A DNA stretch of 64,000 bases from Ficedula albicollis (taxonomy: Eukaryota; Chordata; Aves; Passeriformes; Muscicapidae). Position numbers and translations under genes: made by a program. The notes under the pieces were generated by a model, which did no database searches, was not told where the DNA came from, and saw only the letters and a list, made by a program, of their open reading frames with translations. Location: contig NC_021677.1 in the NCBI RefSeq assembly GCF_000247815.1, positions 57,789,769-57,853,768 on the forward strand, read 5' to 3'. Below, in pieces: positions 27,201-40,663 of this stretch. Within the stretch, counting starts at the first letter, position 1. Every line of letters starts with the position of its first letter.

Positions 27201-28382
27201 TTCATCCATATTGAGCTCCCCAGCAGCTGCAGTGGGTGGATGGTAACTGGGAAGACAACACTGAGCAAGAAGGGAGGTTGGATGTAAAAATCATCCCAGG
27301 AGTGCAGTGCATTATCAGACAGAGTTTCAATTCCAGAAATTTATCCCAATATTTTGAATTTCATTTTAATAAAGTCTTAAGTCCAGAAATATTTTTACTG
27401 CACCATGGGAATGATTGAACATTCTTTGACTATTAATCTGTTTATTCAGGAATCCTGTTTATTCCTCTCTCTTTCTATAAACTCAATACAGGGATTATTA
27501 AGATTTTCAAAGAGACAGTGAACTCTTTCAGACATACTTTGCCTGCAGTAAAGAGCAAACAGCCAGCTATTGTCATGATTTTACTGCTGCAAAGTCTAGA
27601 AATAGTTGGGATTTATACATGCTAACTATTTATGCCAAAAGATGATCTGTGCTACCAACTGAATTCCACACCTCCTAACTCTGAGCAGTGCTAGCTCTTT
27701 GCTCTTGTGGCTAAGTCATAAATTATATATTATTTAAGCATTCTGCATGTTAACTATTTTGTGCTTCACAATGAGATCAGAACAATCTTCCCATGGCTGG
27801 GATCTGTTTCCTGTGCTCCTGCAGGCAGGAATCAACACAAGCACTGCTGGATTTGTTCCCTGCAGTTTTTTTGGTTTTTATTTTATATTTTCACACAAAA
27901 TATAATTCTCAACTCAAGTGTATTCCCTGCAGTCTAAGGTGGGGTTAGTTCCCTGTTATACAATTTAAAAGTCACCATTATTTAAGACCCGACAAACCCT
28001 CACAAAAAGGTTAATTGCAACCCAGTAGAGCTACACTAATGCTTTATCAGGGGGAACTAGTCATGTCTAGGTTTTTCTGAGCAAGTGCACCATAAAGGAC
28101 ATTAACATTTCACCTTGGGATATATGAATTTAGCTTTAAACTAACATAATATTGTTAGGAATTAAATATATTTTTTCCAGTGGTGCTGCTAGCTGGGTGG
28201 TTAGATTTGCATTTGGAACTGTACACAGACCCAGTCAGAGAGACTGCAAATTTTCAACTCCTAATTAAATTACTGTGAGAGTTTTAAAGGTTTTATCACT
28301 TACATTTAGTTATATTTGAAAATATTTTCTGTTTGTGAGCTTGGAAATCCTTCTGATTCCAAGGTTTTGTCTCCACATAACC

Positions 28383-28439
28383 TCTAGGAAAGAGTCTGAG
28401 ATGTCTTTTCCAGCCAAAACCGTTCAGTGATTCTGTCTC
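28383..28439 (+). mobile_element. CR1 LINE 3'-tail fragment
   Basis: A short, diverged CR1 end: gagatgtcttttccagccaa, then aaccgttcagtgattctgt. The 3' end is to the right. Only about 55 bases are recognisable. Confidence 0.7.
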
Positions 28440-31400
28440 ATCCATTCCAGCATCACTTCTGCTTGGGGAAGCCTCCCTTGCTGCACTTTCTTTGGACAGG
28501 TTTTGCTCTGGTTCTTTTTATGCTCTGCCATACACTGCAGCAACATCTTGGACCTGGCTGGGGTTTCTCCTTGCCCAGGGAAGGCAGCAGAGATGAGGAG
28601 TGCTGGAGATGGCTGGGGGTGTTTGTGTGCTGGATCCCCCTGCAGGGGGGTGTTTTTGGGAAGCAGGCTGGTGACCAGAAGGGCAGAGAGAGATCCCTGT
28701 GGCACTGCAAGGGTGCAGAAATGTGCAAATGTGGAGTCCCTAAATGAGCCTGGAAAGGATTTTGCAGAGAGATAAAGCAGTGGAGGGGAGGTTTGTGGAG
28801 AGCAGCTGCCACAGAGCTGTGCCCATCCCAGCTGTCCAGGGGAAAACAGAATGATGGAATTGGGACCTCAGGGAGAAAGATGTGTGGGAATAATACTGCT
28901 CTTGTTGAGGAGCAGCCGATGGGCAGGCACGTGCTGTAGTGAGTGGGATAGTTTGGACTTTCTGGTGGTGGAAGGACAAAAGGATCGAGTTCTAACCTTG
29001 AAATACCATTTCCCCCTGAGGCACCATGTAGTTTCTGTAGTGGTGATGAATCTCTACATTCATACACACTGAGTGGCTACATGAGCTCCTCAGACCCTTC
29101 TGGGAAGCTTTTCCTCCTCTGAGGAGCTCATTTTTTGAGCATCCTGACTATTGCCTACCTCCTGCCCGTGCTCCCGCACTGCCCCAGGCATCCTGTCACA
29201 GCATCAGCAGCTTCGACCAGTGCCACAGCATCTAAGGATAATACAGAAATAATATATAGAACAGACAGAAAAATGTATAGAAAAGATATATAATATATAG
29301 AAAAAAATACCCTTTAAAAATTTTTTTTTGTATTTCTGCTTTTATTTCTCTTCAGAGAAACCTCTGGCTCAGCTGTTGTGTGAAGGACATCACAAAGTCA
29401 TGTCTGTGTCAGACCCAAGGTCAGAGGGCTGTTAAATTGGCAGACTTGTTTAGGGCAAGAGACATGGGGAATAGTGGGTGTAAAATGTTCAATTGTGTCT
29501 AAAATGCATGGAGGAAAAAGGAAGTTGCCTGATTGTAAGGGCAGCATTACAGCTGGGCCAAGGCAGAGACTTGTTTGGCCCATGTCTGTCAGCATGATTT
29601 CCTTCATGTCCTGCTCTGGTAACTGTTTAAACTCCAGTTTACTGAGAATGCAGGAATTTTACTTTGAATAATGGATAGAAACAGGCAAATATTTTGCTAG
29701 GTTCCTGTTTAAGAGGAACCTTTAGAAACCATTGTTTTAGATCCTGAGAATGAATGCAGATCATGCGGGTCTTTTTTAAAGCAGTGGAACAAAGGCTTCT
29801 TGTTTTGTCTGTGGATAAGAAAGTAATTAAAGAGAACCAGGGGAAACAAACATTTTATTTACATGCTATTCCAGAATTTTCCATTTGAGGTGGTTCACAT
29901 CTTTGTGTGGAACACCCAGTTTAACTGTTTGTAAGGAAAAGCAGCTGCTGCCTGATCTGGTGTGGGATCTGATGATGATGCTTTTTTTCCCAAGAATCTG
30001 AGTGCACTGGTGCAAGTTCAGGGTGCTCTTTTCCAGGCAGTGCTGTGCAATCCAGCTGAGCTGAAGAGAGCACCGAAAGTTGCATTTCCTCACGAGTACA
30101 TTTGTGGTTTTGCCCCTCTTGCACCTGCTATTTGTGCATCTCCTTTGCTCCTTCCAGACTGAAAATATCTGTGAGGACAGGCGGCCACTAATACTTGGGA
30201 TAAAATTACCATTCTTTTCAAGTGTCTGCCTATAGAGGAACAGAAAGGAGAGAATTGTTTGAAGAAATATTGACAGCAGTAGGCAGCTATGCAAATTTCC
30301 CCTGGTCTATTTAAACATACACACTGGTTTTAAATATAATTCTGAACTTGTCTTGTCTACAACAAGGTCAGGAAAGAGAGAAATGTACCCTGTGCAGATT
30401 ATTTCAGACACAAGGCAGCCTGTATACATTTTCACCTTCCCACTCATAGCCCAGCATCTTGCTGTTGCTGTGTTTTCAATTCTCTTGGGTTGTAAATAGG
30501 AAACAAAAGAACCTGGTAGTTTTTTCACAGTATTGCAGATGGATGGATTGGAGAAGGTAAAATATTACTGGACTTGGTGCTGAATTGGAGAAAAAAGTCA
30601 TGCTAGTGTATTCTATACTTCCTATGCTCAGAATCATGGGCTTCACAGGGCTAAAGAAATGTGAAAATGTCAAGTCTCTAAACGAGGCTAGAAGGGTTTT
30701 GAAGGTCTGCTCTGGTGCAAGGCAAAGCTTTGGTCTTGGCAGAGAAAGGACACGATGAAATGATTTGTCTGTGAGAAGAAGAGGTCAGAGCAGATGAGCA
30801 GAGTGGTAACCTTGAATGCTAAAATGTGTGGCTTTTTTCTTTCACATGACATTGATGATCTCACATGGAGGTAAAGAAGGATTTGAAAAAAATCATAGTT
30901 TTTCCTTTCTTTTTATTTTTACAGCAAAAGGGTTGCCGTTGTCTGGTATGCAGCTTACTGCTCCATCTTCCCTAGATTCCCCAAGAGTTCTGCATTTGCG
31001 GATAATGCAGGACAGATGCTTTCCTTACCTAAAACAGTGACAAGGCGTTTCTTACCAGTTCTGCTTTTATAAGAGAGGCATTTTAAACCCTGTATTTTTA
31101 ATGAGTGGGATCTCCCAACCTGCAAATACCATGGCAGAGGATTTCTAGAGAGTACATGAAGCCATCTCCTGTCATTGCCAGCCTCTGACTCTCCTCCAAG
31201 CCCTCCTCTAACTGGACACAGCACTGCAGGAACCAGTGAGGAGGAGATGGGAGGGATCAGGCTGTCAGTTCTGTGTCTCATTCCTCCAAGGATTTCCACC
31301 ATGGACACGTTCAGCTCTGGGAATCCCCAAACCATTTTCTGCCAAACCGCTTTCCAGCATGTGCAGGGGGTTGTGCCTCCTGAGGTACAGGGCTTTTCAC

Positions 31401-32433
31401 TCTCCTTGCTGGACATCTTCATGTGTCTGTCAGGAGCTGCAGTAGCTGACAGCACTGAGGTGTGACAGTGACAGGGATTGGGGCTGCACCAGCAGTTTGT
31501 CTGTGGTGGTTCTGTTTCTGCTGAGTACTTTTCCATCATTCTCATATCAGCTGTGGGGCAGGATGACCAAATAAAGATTGGGGACTGGCCCATATTTGTC
31601 CTTATGGACCACAGGGAAATATTTTTCCAGGGAAAAAGAGCCATGACTGGGTACAGAGTGTGCCCAGGTCTGGAAGTGGGTGAACACCTTCTGCTCTTTT
31701 CCTCTGGTTCTTGCTGTGTGTTTGCAGTGACCCAAAATAAATCACCTGGGTGCAATGCACCTGGCCTCCAGCAATTACTAGAAATGCTGGGGCAGAGCTG
31801 TCACAGTGCTGTTACCAGGCTCACTTGGTCTTTGAAATTGCTGGTTTAGAGAAATAAAAAGCAGTTCTGACTTCTGTCTTAAAGCTGTCTCCTTCCTGCA
31901 GTTTTATAGACAATTAGGAGAAGGAAAAGTGCAAGGATTTTTTTCTAGAAATTATTAGATCATAGATCACTGTAGTCTGTCTTGACCTTGTTTAATAGAG
32001 AAAGTGCATATTCCTAATTGAATATCCCTGTAAGCTCCAGAAGCATGAGACAGATCCAAAGCTCACATTTAAAGTTTACATTTGAAAAGTTAATAAAATG
32101 CTTCTATTTTTTACCTTTTCCCAGTGAATTTTTTATGTGCATTTTTGAGGTCATGTATAAATAGCCAGACACAAATGTTTGTGCAGTGCTGGTGGCATGT
32201 CATGATATTTTAAGCTGTTCTGACTGTTAAATGATGAACAATGGATTTACACTTGTGTGAATGAGATATGTATGTGGCAAATGGCAAAGCCAAGTTTGCA
32301 CATAATTTTTTTCTTGATGTTTTATTGTCTTTTCAGTTCCCTGCTTGTTATCATGTCTCCCTTAGGGCTTCCCTTAACCTTCCAAGTCCCTGACTCCTAT
32401 CAGCAAAAGGCATTTAAAAATAAGCTTTGCACT

Positions 32434-32616
32434 GGCACAGGGTGCCCAGAGAAGCTGTGGCTGCCCCACCCCTGGGAGGGTTCAGGGCCAGGTTGGGTGG
32501 AACTTGGGGCCACCTGGTCTGGTGGAAGGTGTCCTTATCTGTGGCAGGAGGTTGGAATGAGATGATCTTTAAGTTCCCTTCCAACCCAAACTATTCTGTG
32601 ATTCTGTGATGATTCT
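32434..32616 (+). mobile_element. CR1 LINE 3' part
   Basis: Typical CR1 3' sequence in order: gcccagagaagctgtggctg, ggttcagggccaggttgg, cctggtctggtggaaggtg, cccttccaacccaaactat and terminal tctgtgattctgtgatgatt. 5'-truncated, + strand. Confidence 0.93.
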
Positions 32617-33762
32617 AATGTAGAAATGCTATGTTTTCTTTCCCAGATATGAATATTTTCCCTAATTTTCATCTACTCAGCATTCAAATTAAATGAAAAT
32701 TAAACCTTCTCCTCAACCCCTCTCCTGTTTGTAACTTGTTTGATATTTTATCCACAACTCCCTGGTAAAAAATGACATCATTATACCCGGCTAAAGTGAA
32801 CGTTCAGCATCTCCTTCTGTGTCCTTGGCAATATGTTTCCTTCATAAAGATTCTTGGATTTTCAAATTACCTGCTCAATACTGAGGTTCTGCACTGCTGA
32901 AGATCCTGGTGTTTTCTTTGCTGCACCCATCTCCCCATCCACTGATGCATCCACACCATCACAAACACTGGGGTGTTTTTCCAGCAGGAATGACTTGCTG
33001 ACATGTTCCTGGGTTGGTGCTGTGTCAGTAACAAACTGCTCCTTGCAGGAAAATGTTCCTCAGGGGCAGCTCAGTGTGTGGGTCCCAGGCTACAATTAAA
33101 GCAGCTGTTTATCATTAGTATAATAGCTAAATGTATTTCTTAATGCCATTTAAAATCAACTTCTTAATTTGTCTTTAAATGCTTAATGATTTTTTTTTTT
33201 TAAGTTTGAAGTATTGCTGCCGGTGCAGTCTTGCAGTCTTTTTAATTTTTTTTTTTCTTCTAGTTTATTTTTGTCCCTGAAGTTTAGTTGGGGCAAAAAC
33301 CAGTAAAGACTTAAGGATCAGACTTCTGGGGCTTCTCCAGTGGTCCTGAATCAGCAGGAGACTTTCTGTAGCTGGGAAGGATTTTCCTTTGGCAGGGTTT
33401 GCAGACTAGGGAAGCCTTTGCAAGAAGTTCAGTGGCTTAGAATTAGATTTCAGCTGCAGAGTATGTCCCCAGAAGGCTGAAAACAGGATGTCATCCCCTA
33501 ACACAATGTCTCCAGAAGGCACAAGAAAGATTTCTTGTTTTGATTCCTTTCACATTTACCTGAGTTGCCTTGAAGGAGCAGTATTTTCCCTCTTTTGCAA
33601 GGTCTTTAAACCCGGAGCCTGCAGCTGCTCTGTGCAGCAATTTAGAGAAACCATTCAGGTCTGAGACTGACTATCGTTGAGCAGCAAGGAGATTGACCAG
33701 CACTGGATGAGGCCTGAGTAGTTCTGAGGGGATTTCTGACATCTTCCCTTCTGTTCCTGCAG

Positions 33763-33878
33763 GCTGGACCAAGTTTGCGCGGCTGACGCGGGCGCTGACC
33801 AACAGCCGGAGCGTGCTGCAGCAGCTGACGCCCATGAACAAGGCTGAGGTGGTGCACAAGCACTCCCGCCTGGCCGAG
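33763..33878 (+). CDS. KCNH5: KCNH5 coding exon 5 (linker between PAS domain and S1)
   Basis: This 116-base exon completes a Gly codon and encodes [20 protein letters not shown] and then [18 protein letters not shown] (about residues 146-183). This is the cytoplasmic linker that follows the PAS domain. It ends exactly on a codon boundary before donor gtaagg. [15 protein letters not shown] separates KCNH5 from KCNH1, which has a different, longer LAPSVQKGENV stretch by memory. Ala replaces the Thr I remember in human MNKTEV. The exon is strikingly GC-rich at third positions compared with the surrounding intron (gcgcggctgacgcgggcgct), which is common for coding exons in bird genomes. Confidence 0.97.
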
Positions 33879-34264
33879 GTAAGGGGGCTGGACACCAGCC
33901 TGCTCCCTTCCCAGGGCAGGGGGGGAGAAGAAAACCCACCCTAATTCCCATTGGTAAAGGGTATTCTTAGAGGAAAATATTTCCCGACTCTGATTTTTTC
34001 AGCCTCGCCTCTACTTGTCCTAAAGCAGCACCACGTGGAGAGCCCGTGTTTTTAAGGCAGGTGATAAAAGCACTCTCTGTAGGGCACTTTTATTTAAATG
34101 ACTCTATTTCTGTGCACACAGTCCTCAGATTCCTGGATGTTCCTTAATTTGGGGTGCACAGTGTGCTTCTCTGCTGTCTCACAGTGACATGGAACCAGGA
34201 TTGATGTCCTTGAGTCCCCCTCCCAGGAAAATGGGATTGTTTGAGAAACCTCTTTGGAAGCATC

Positions 34265-35339
<1,075 letters not shown>

Positions 35340-35688
35340 GCATCCCTGCATCATGTCCCCATGGACTGCATACATACCCTGATCTTGACTTTCTTGCAAA
35401 GCCACCCCCACAATATTTCCCTCATCACTTTTATCTTCAGAACTGATGAAATGAACTCTTTGGCAGGTGGCAAATATTTCCTTAACAGTGCAAGTGGTGC
35501 AACAAGTGAATACCTTCAGGTTAACTTAAAAAATAGAGGTACTGCTTTCATCTTCATGTCCACTGGTAATGAAAAATAAATGGGTCAAAAATACAGGGTC
35601 AAAACATATGAGCTACTGAAAAAGACAGCCCTTGAAACAGAGAACTTAACCTGTAGAACTGATAGCTGCTTTAAATGTTTGTTTTTTT

Positions 35689-35922
<234 letters not shown>

Positions 35923-36274
35923 TTTGTTTTTGTTTTTTTGTTTTCATAACCTTTCTGGTTTTAGTGAACTTTGATAATAAAAAACTCAAATTATCAGAAT
36001 GGAAACCCACAGTTTTCAGGTGTTGGCAGTGTGGTGTTTTCCCTTCAACGATCCCATACCAATAGCTTGGATAAATGCTGGATTACTGACACCTCATGCT
36101 TTTCAAATTCTTGAGGTTTCTTAACGTCCTGTAAATCCTGTTATGTCCATTTTTGGTTTAGTCTGGAGAAGACTGTAGAAGATGTGGTGAAAATATTCAA
36201 AAGAGTCCAAAGCAGCTGCATAGAATGGGGGAGGAAATAGTTCACCACTATAGCTAGGGGAAAAAGAAATGGCA

Positions 36275-36316
36275 TTAGGTTACAGCAAGGGAGATTTAGG
36301 TTACAGCAAGGGAGAT
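36275..36316. repeat. Tandem duplication, 21-base unit, two copies
   Basis: The unit ttaggttacagcaagggaga plus t occurs twice head to tail. Intronic and of no obvious function. Confidence 0.85.
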
Positions 36317-38319
36317 TTAGATCAGGCAGCAGCAAAACCTCAGGTAAGGGAGTAGGTGTGCTCAGGAATAAGTGGGATGAGGTTGTGCTCAGGAATTGTT
36401 CCCTGCAGAGTGTGCAATCTCCTCTTTTACAAGTAGTTTATGGCTGGAAAGTGCTTTGTAGGCAAAGTGCTGTGAGGAAGGCAGGCTGAGGGGAGGTTCA
36501 CCATCCCTGTACAGACCCCATTTTCCATATTTCTGTATCTGAGGAGGAGCATTATCTTCATAGCACATCCCTTGCAGAATGTGCTGCTCACCTTATCAGA
36601 CTCAACAGTTATCACTCATTTTTATTAGCCGTACACAGGAATAATTCAGCCAGTCTGGTAAATTCAGCTGACTAACAAGTTATTGTGTATTCTTTGGTGA
36701 TTTAAAATTAAAAATCCATGCAGCATGAAAGAAATAATCATTATAGTTCAGTGGTCTCCACAGCCACTTGCCACCCACTCACCATGTCAAACTCAGCATG
36801 AGATTATGTTAAGAATAATAATTATGCTTTTCCAGTATCGTGGGAGCTCCCAAGCACTCCACCACCAGAGGCACAGGGAACTATCAGGCATATGTTAATG
36901 GCATTCTGCTTGAGCCCTAAGTAGCTTATTTTTCCAGCTCTAGCGAGGATGTTTCCAGCTCCTGCCCCAGTGAACAAGGCAGGGAACAAACAGGCCTGAG
37001 GAAACCAGGGAAAGAAGTCCCAGTGCTGATTTATCAGCAAGTGTTGGACACTGATGTGTCCAAAGGGATAACTGGAGATAACAACCAAATTACTAGGCAA
37101 AGCCAAAATGCTGTGTTAAGTGCAGGTGAAAATTTTTGCTTTGAAAGAAATTTTCACAAGCCTGCTGTGAGAAAATGATTGTGTTGATCACTGCTTTAAT
37201 TCCAGGGAAAACCCCACGGATCCGCCAGCAAGTTCAGTGTGCTCCAGTGGTTATAGGAGTGTAGAAGTGCTGATAGAGACTCTGTCCTGGGCACTGGGGG
37301 AGGGACACCTGGAGTTTGATGTTTTTATAGGTCTCACCAGGGGTTTGGCATCTGTGGTTGTCTCTGACAAGTGTCATTGGGACCACAGCACTCCACAGAG
37401 GGCTCTGTGTGACATTGGAGCTGCTGTGACAGGAGGCTGCTGGAGGTCTCTGCTGCTCTCCCTCTGCTGCCATTTAGTGGGTCCAGTGCTTTTCTGGCCA
37501 TGGCATAAACCTGTAAAATTCACCCTGACTCTGTAGAAAACAAATGGCTAATTAATGTAACAAGTCAGTTTTTTGTAGTGTCAGCTCAGCTGACTTCTTT
37601 ACAGGTCATGATTTTTAAATATGACCTCAGGGAGGGGGGACCAGGTAGGCAGAAGCAGGTTTGCATCTCTTTAGCCTGCATGGGCCCAGATTTGACATCT
37701 TGGGAAGCCACAGCCTCCATCACAGAATGAAGGAGGCTGCTGTTGGTGTCCCTTGGTGATTCCTGGAGAGCAGATTTTCAGCAGAGACAGTCTCTTACTG
37801 TCTAATCTTAGTAACAGCTTTCTCTTAAAAAACATCTAAAACACAGGAGTGTAGAGAATTAATGGATAATCCCTATCTGTGGTGCTTGAGATCATATTCT
37901 TAGTTGTCATACAGTTTATTCAGAGCCATTTACTCCTCTCCATTGAGGAACCATCCTGTGTTTGATGGATTTTACTCATCTGAGGCTGCTGTTTTCAATC
38001 CAAGTGTCCCTGGAAATATGGTGCATCAGCCCCAGTACGGGGCAGGTGCAAGGCTGAAATGAGTTTTAGAGTTGCTGTAATTATTTTATCCCATACAGAC
38101 TTCAGATCCCCAGATGGATCCCCAAATGGATCTTTCAGTTGTCAGTGCAATAGATTGCCTCGTGTGCGTTCCTTTGTGCCTTTGTTTCTTGTGTTGGACT
38201 GAGATAAGAGGTAATTAGATTAGCTGGGAATGCCTTAAGTGAATTTGGCTTGGTTTTTGCAGTGTTTCCAGTTCCACAGTTTTACAACAGTGAGCATGCA
38301 GGAGATTATAGTACTATGC

Positions 38320-38399
38320 AAAAAAAAAAAAAAAAAGAAGATAAGTAATTACAAGAAAAAAAAAAAAAAAAAAAAAAAAGAAGATAAGTAATTACAAGA
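38320..38399. repeat. Duplicated poly-A plus agaagataagtaattacaag block
   Basis: A poly-A run of 17 bases followed by gaagataagtaattacaaga recurs directly with a longer A run of 24. This looks like slippage or a local tandem duplication anchored on the homopolymer. Confidence 0.85.
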
Positions 38400-38649
38400 A
38401 ATAAAAGAGAACCCACTAGTGATATCGAGCCTGTGGAAGCAACAACTTTTTGAAGAAAACAGGAAGGAAGTGTGAAGGGTTCTAGACAGAAGCTCTGCAC
38501 ATGATGCCTCATTTTTGGAGGCTGGCCAGCAAGGCTGGAGTCGGTTTCACCTTTGGTAGGGTGTTGCTCTGGCTCAGCAGTCATTTGAAAAAGAGGTCAG
38601 GCACAAAGAATAAGTCTTGTAACTATTACAAATCTGAATGAGTGTTCAT

Positions 38650-38873
38650 GTTTAGATTATGTGTTAGGAGGGAACTCCTTACTGTGAGGGTGGTGGGGCA
38701 CAGAACAGGTTGCCTGAGAAGCTGTGGCTGCCCCATCCCTGAAAATGTTCAAGCCCAGGTTGGACAGGGCTTGGAGCAACCTAGTCTTATGGAAGATTCC
38801 ATGCCCATGGCAGGAGGGCTGGAGATAGATAATTTTTTAGGTGTCCCAGCCTAAACCATTCTGTGATTCTGTG
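38650..38873 (+). mobile_element. CR1 LINE 3' part
   Basis: Long, clear CR1 tail: ggagggaactccttactgtg, agggtggtggggcacagaac, aagctgtggctgccccatcc, aagcccaggttggacagggc and terminal accattctgtgattctgtg. + strand and 5'-truncated. It ends about 330 bases before the next KCNH5 exon. Confidence 0.93.
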
Positions 38874-39180
38874 TTCATCACTGCAAAGCATAAGCTGGTG
38901 TGGCAGTACCCAAAGCCTCTTCCTGGAGCCTCTCTTCCCTTGCTGTAGGCATGGTTTCCCCTCAGTCCATCTGCAAAGACCTCCCTTTTTGCAGGAATAT
39001 CCTCAGGTGCTGTGCTGCTCCCATTCATTCAGTGATAGCTGCCTCCACATATCCCATATAAATCAGATTATTTAGAAACTGTGCATTGCCTTACAATGCC
39101 CAACAAGCCATCCCAATTCTGCTGCTCCTCACAGAAATCTCCAAGACCCCTCATTGGATCCTATTCAGTGAAAACAGTAA

Positions 39181-39627
<447 letters not shown>

Positions 39628-40014
39628 TAATTTAGAATTAATTTAGAAGCTTGTTCCCAGAGAGGTAGCTCATGTGCAAATACAGGGCAGTGGCCTCGAG
39701 CTGCTGGGATTTCCCAACCAGACATTGCTGTGTTGGTGGAGAGGCGTCTTAGGGTTCCATGTGTGGATGTTTGTTTTAGTGGCAGGGGTTTTAGAAGGGC
39801 TTGAATGTCATCCAAGAGCGTTGGTGCAAGCCCCTGTCAAAGTGGGATGTCCCCTGCCACACCCTTCCTTTTCATCTCAGTTTTTGGGCACTTCTGCTCT
39901 GGCTGAAGATGGTGACAAATTTGCCACTTATATGAAAGTAGGGAATGGCTCTGAATAAACAGTTTTTTAAATCCTACTCTAGGACTACCTTTTGAACCAG
40001 GCTGTAATCTCTTT

Positions 40015-40663
40015 CCTCTCCTCTCCTCTCCTCTCCTCTCCTCTCCTCTCCTCTCCTCTCCTCTCCTCTCCTCTCCTCTCCTCTCCTCTCCTCTCCTCTC
40101 CTCTCCTCTCCTCTCCTCTCCTCTCCTCTCCTCTCCTCTCCTCTCCTCTCCTCTCCTCTCCTCTCCTCTCCTCTCCTCTCCTCTCCTCTCCTCTCCTCTC
40201 CTCTCCTCTCCTCTCCTCTCCTCTCCTCTCCTCTCCTCTCCTCTCCTCTCCTCTCCTCTCCTCTCCTCTCCTCTCCTCTCCTCTCCTCTCCTCTCCTCTC
40301 CTCTCCTCTCCTCTCCTCTCCTCTCCTCTCCTCTCCTCTCCTCTCCTCTCCTCTCCTCTCCTCTCCTCTCCTCTCCTCTCCTCTCCTCTCCTCTCCTCTC
40401 CTCTCCTCTCCTCTCCTCTCCTCTCCTCTCCTCTCCTCTCCTCTCCTCTCCTCTCCTCTCCTCTCCTCTCCTCTCCTCTCCTCTCCTCTCCTCTCCTCTC
40501 CTCTCCTCTCCTCTCCTCTCCTCTCCTCTCCTCTCCTCTCCTCTCCTCTCCTCTCCTCTCCTCTCCTCTCCTCTCCTCTCCTCTCCTCTCCTCTCCTCTC
40601 CTCTCCTCTCCTCTCCTCTCCTCTCCTCTCCTCTCCTCTCCTCTCCTCTCCTCTCCTCTCCTC
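40015..40663. repeat. (CTCTC)n pentanucleotide repeat, about 130 units
   Basis: About 649 bases of perfect CTCTC repeat on the + strand (GGAGA on the -). All reading frames are open through it (LLSSP and GEERR repeats), which is a property of the unit and not evidence of coding. A long polypurine-polypyrimidine mirror repeat of this kind can adopt triplex DNA (established for such repeats; inferred here). Confidence 0.97.

Larger units (their letters stand above)
19472..33762 (+). other. KCNH5: KCNH5 intron 4
   Basis: A GT-AG intron of 14291 bases (gtaaac ... ttcctgcag), phase 1. Recognised contents are a 41-base poly-A (19628-19668), a GGA-rich run (22591-22632), an AT-rich hairpin (24929-24950), a MIR-like ancient repeat (about 27080-27200) and CR1 tails at 28383 and 32434. 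The rest shows no gene I can support. Longer open frames occur on the - strand at 22165-22767, 28453-29067 and 30955-31755, but none encodes a recognisable domain. The last is listed separately as an observation. Confidence 0.92.
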
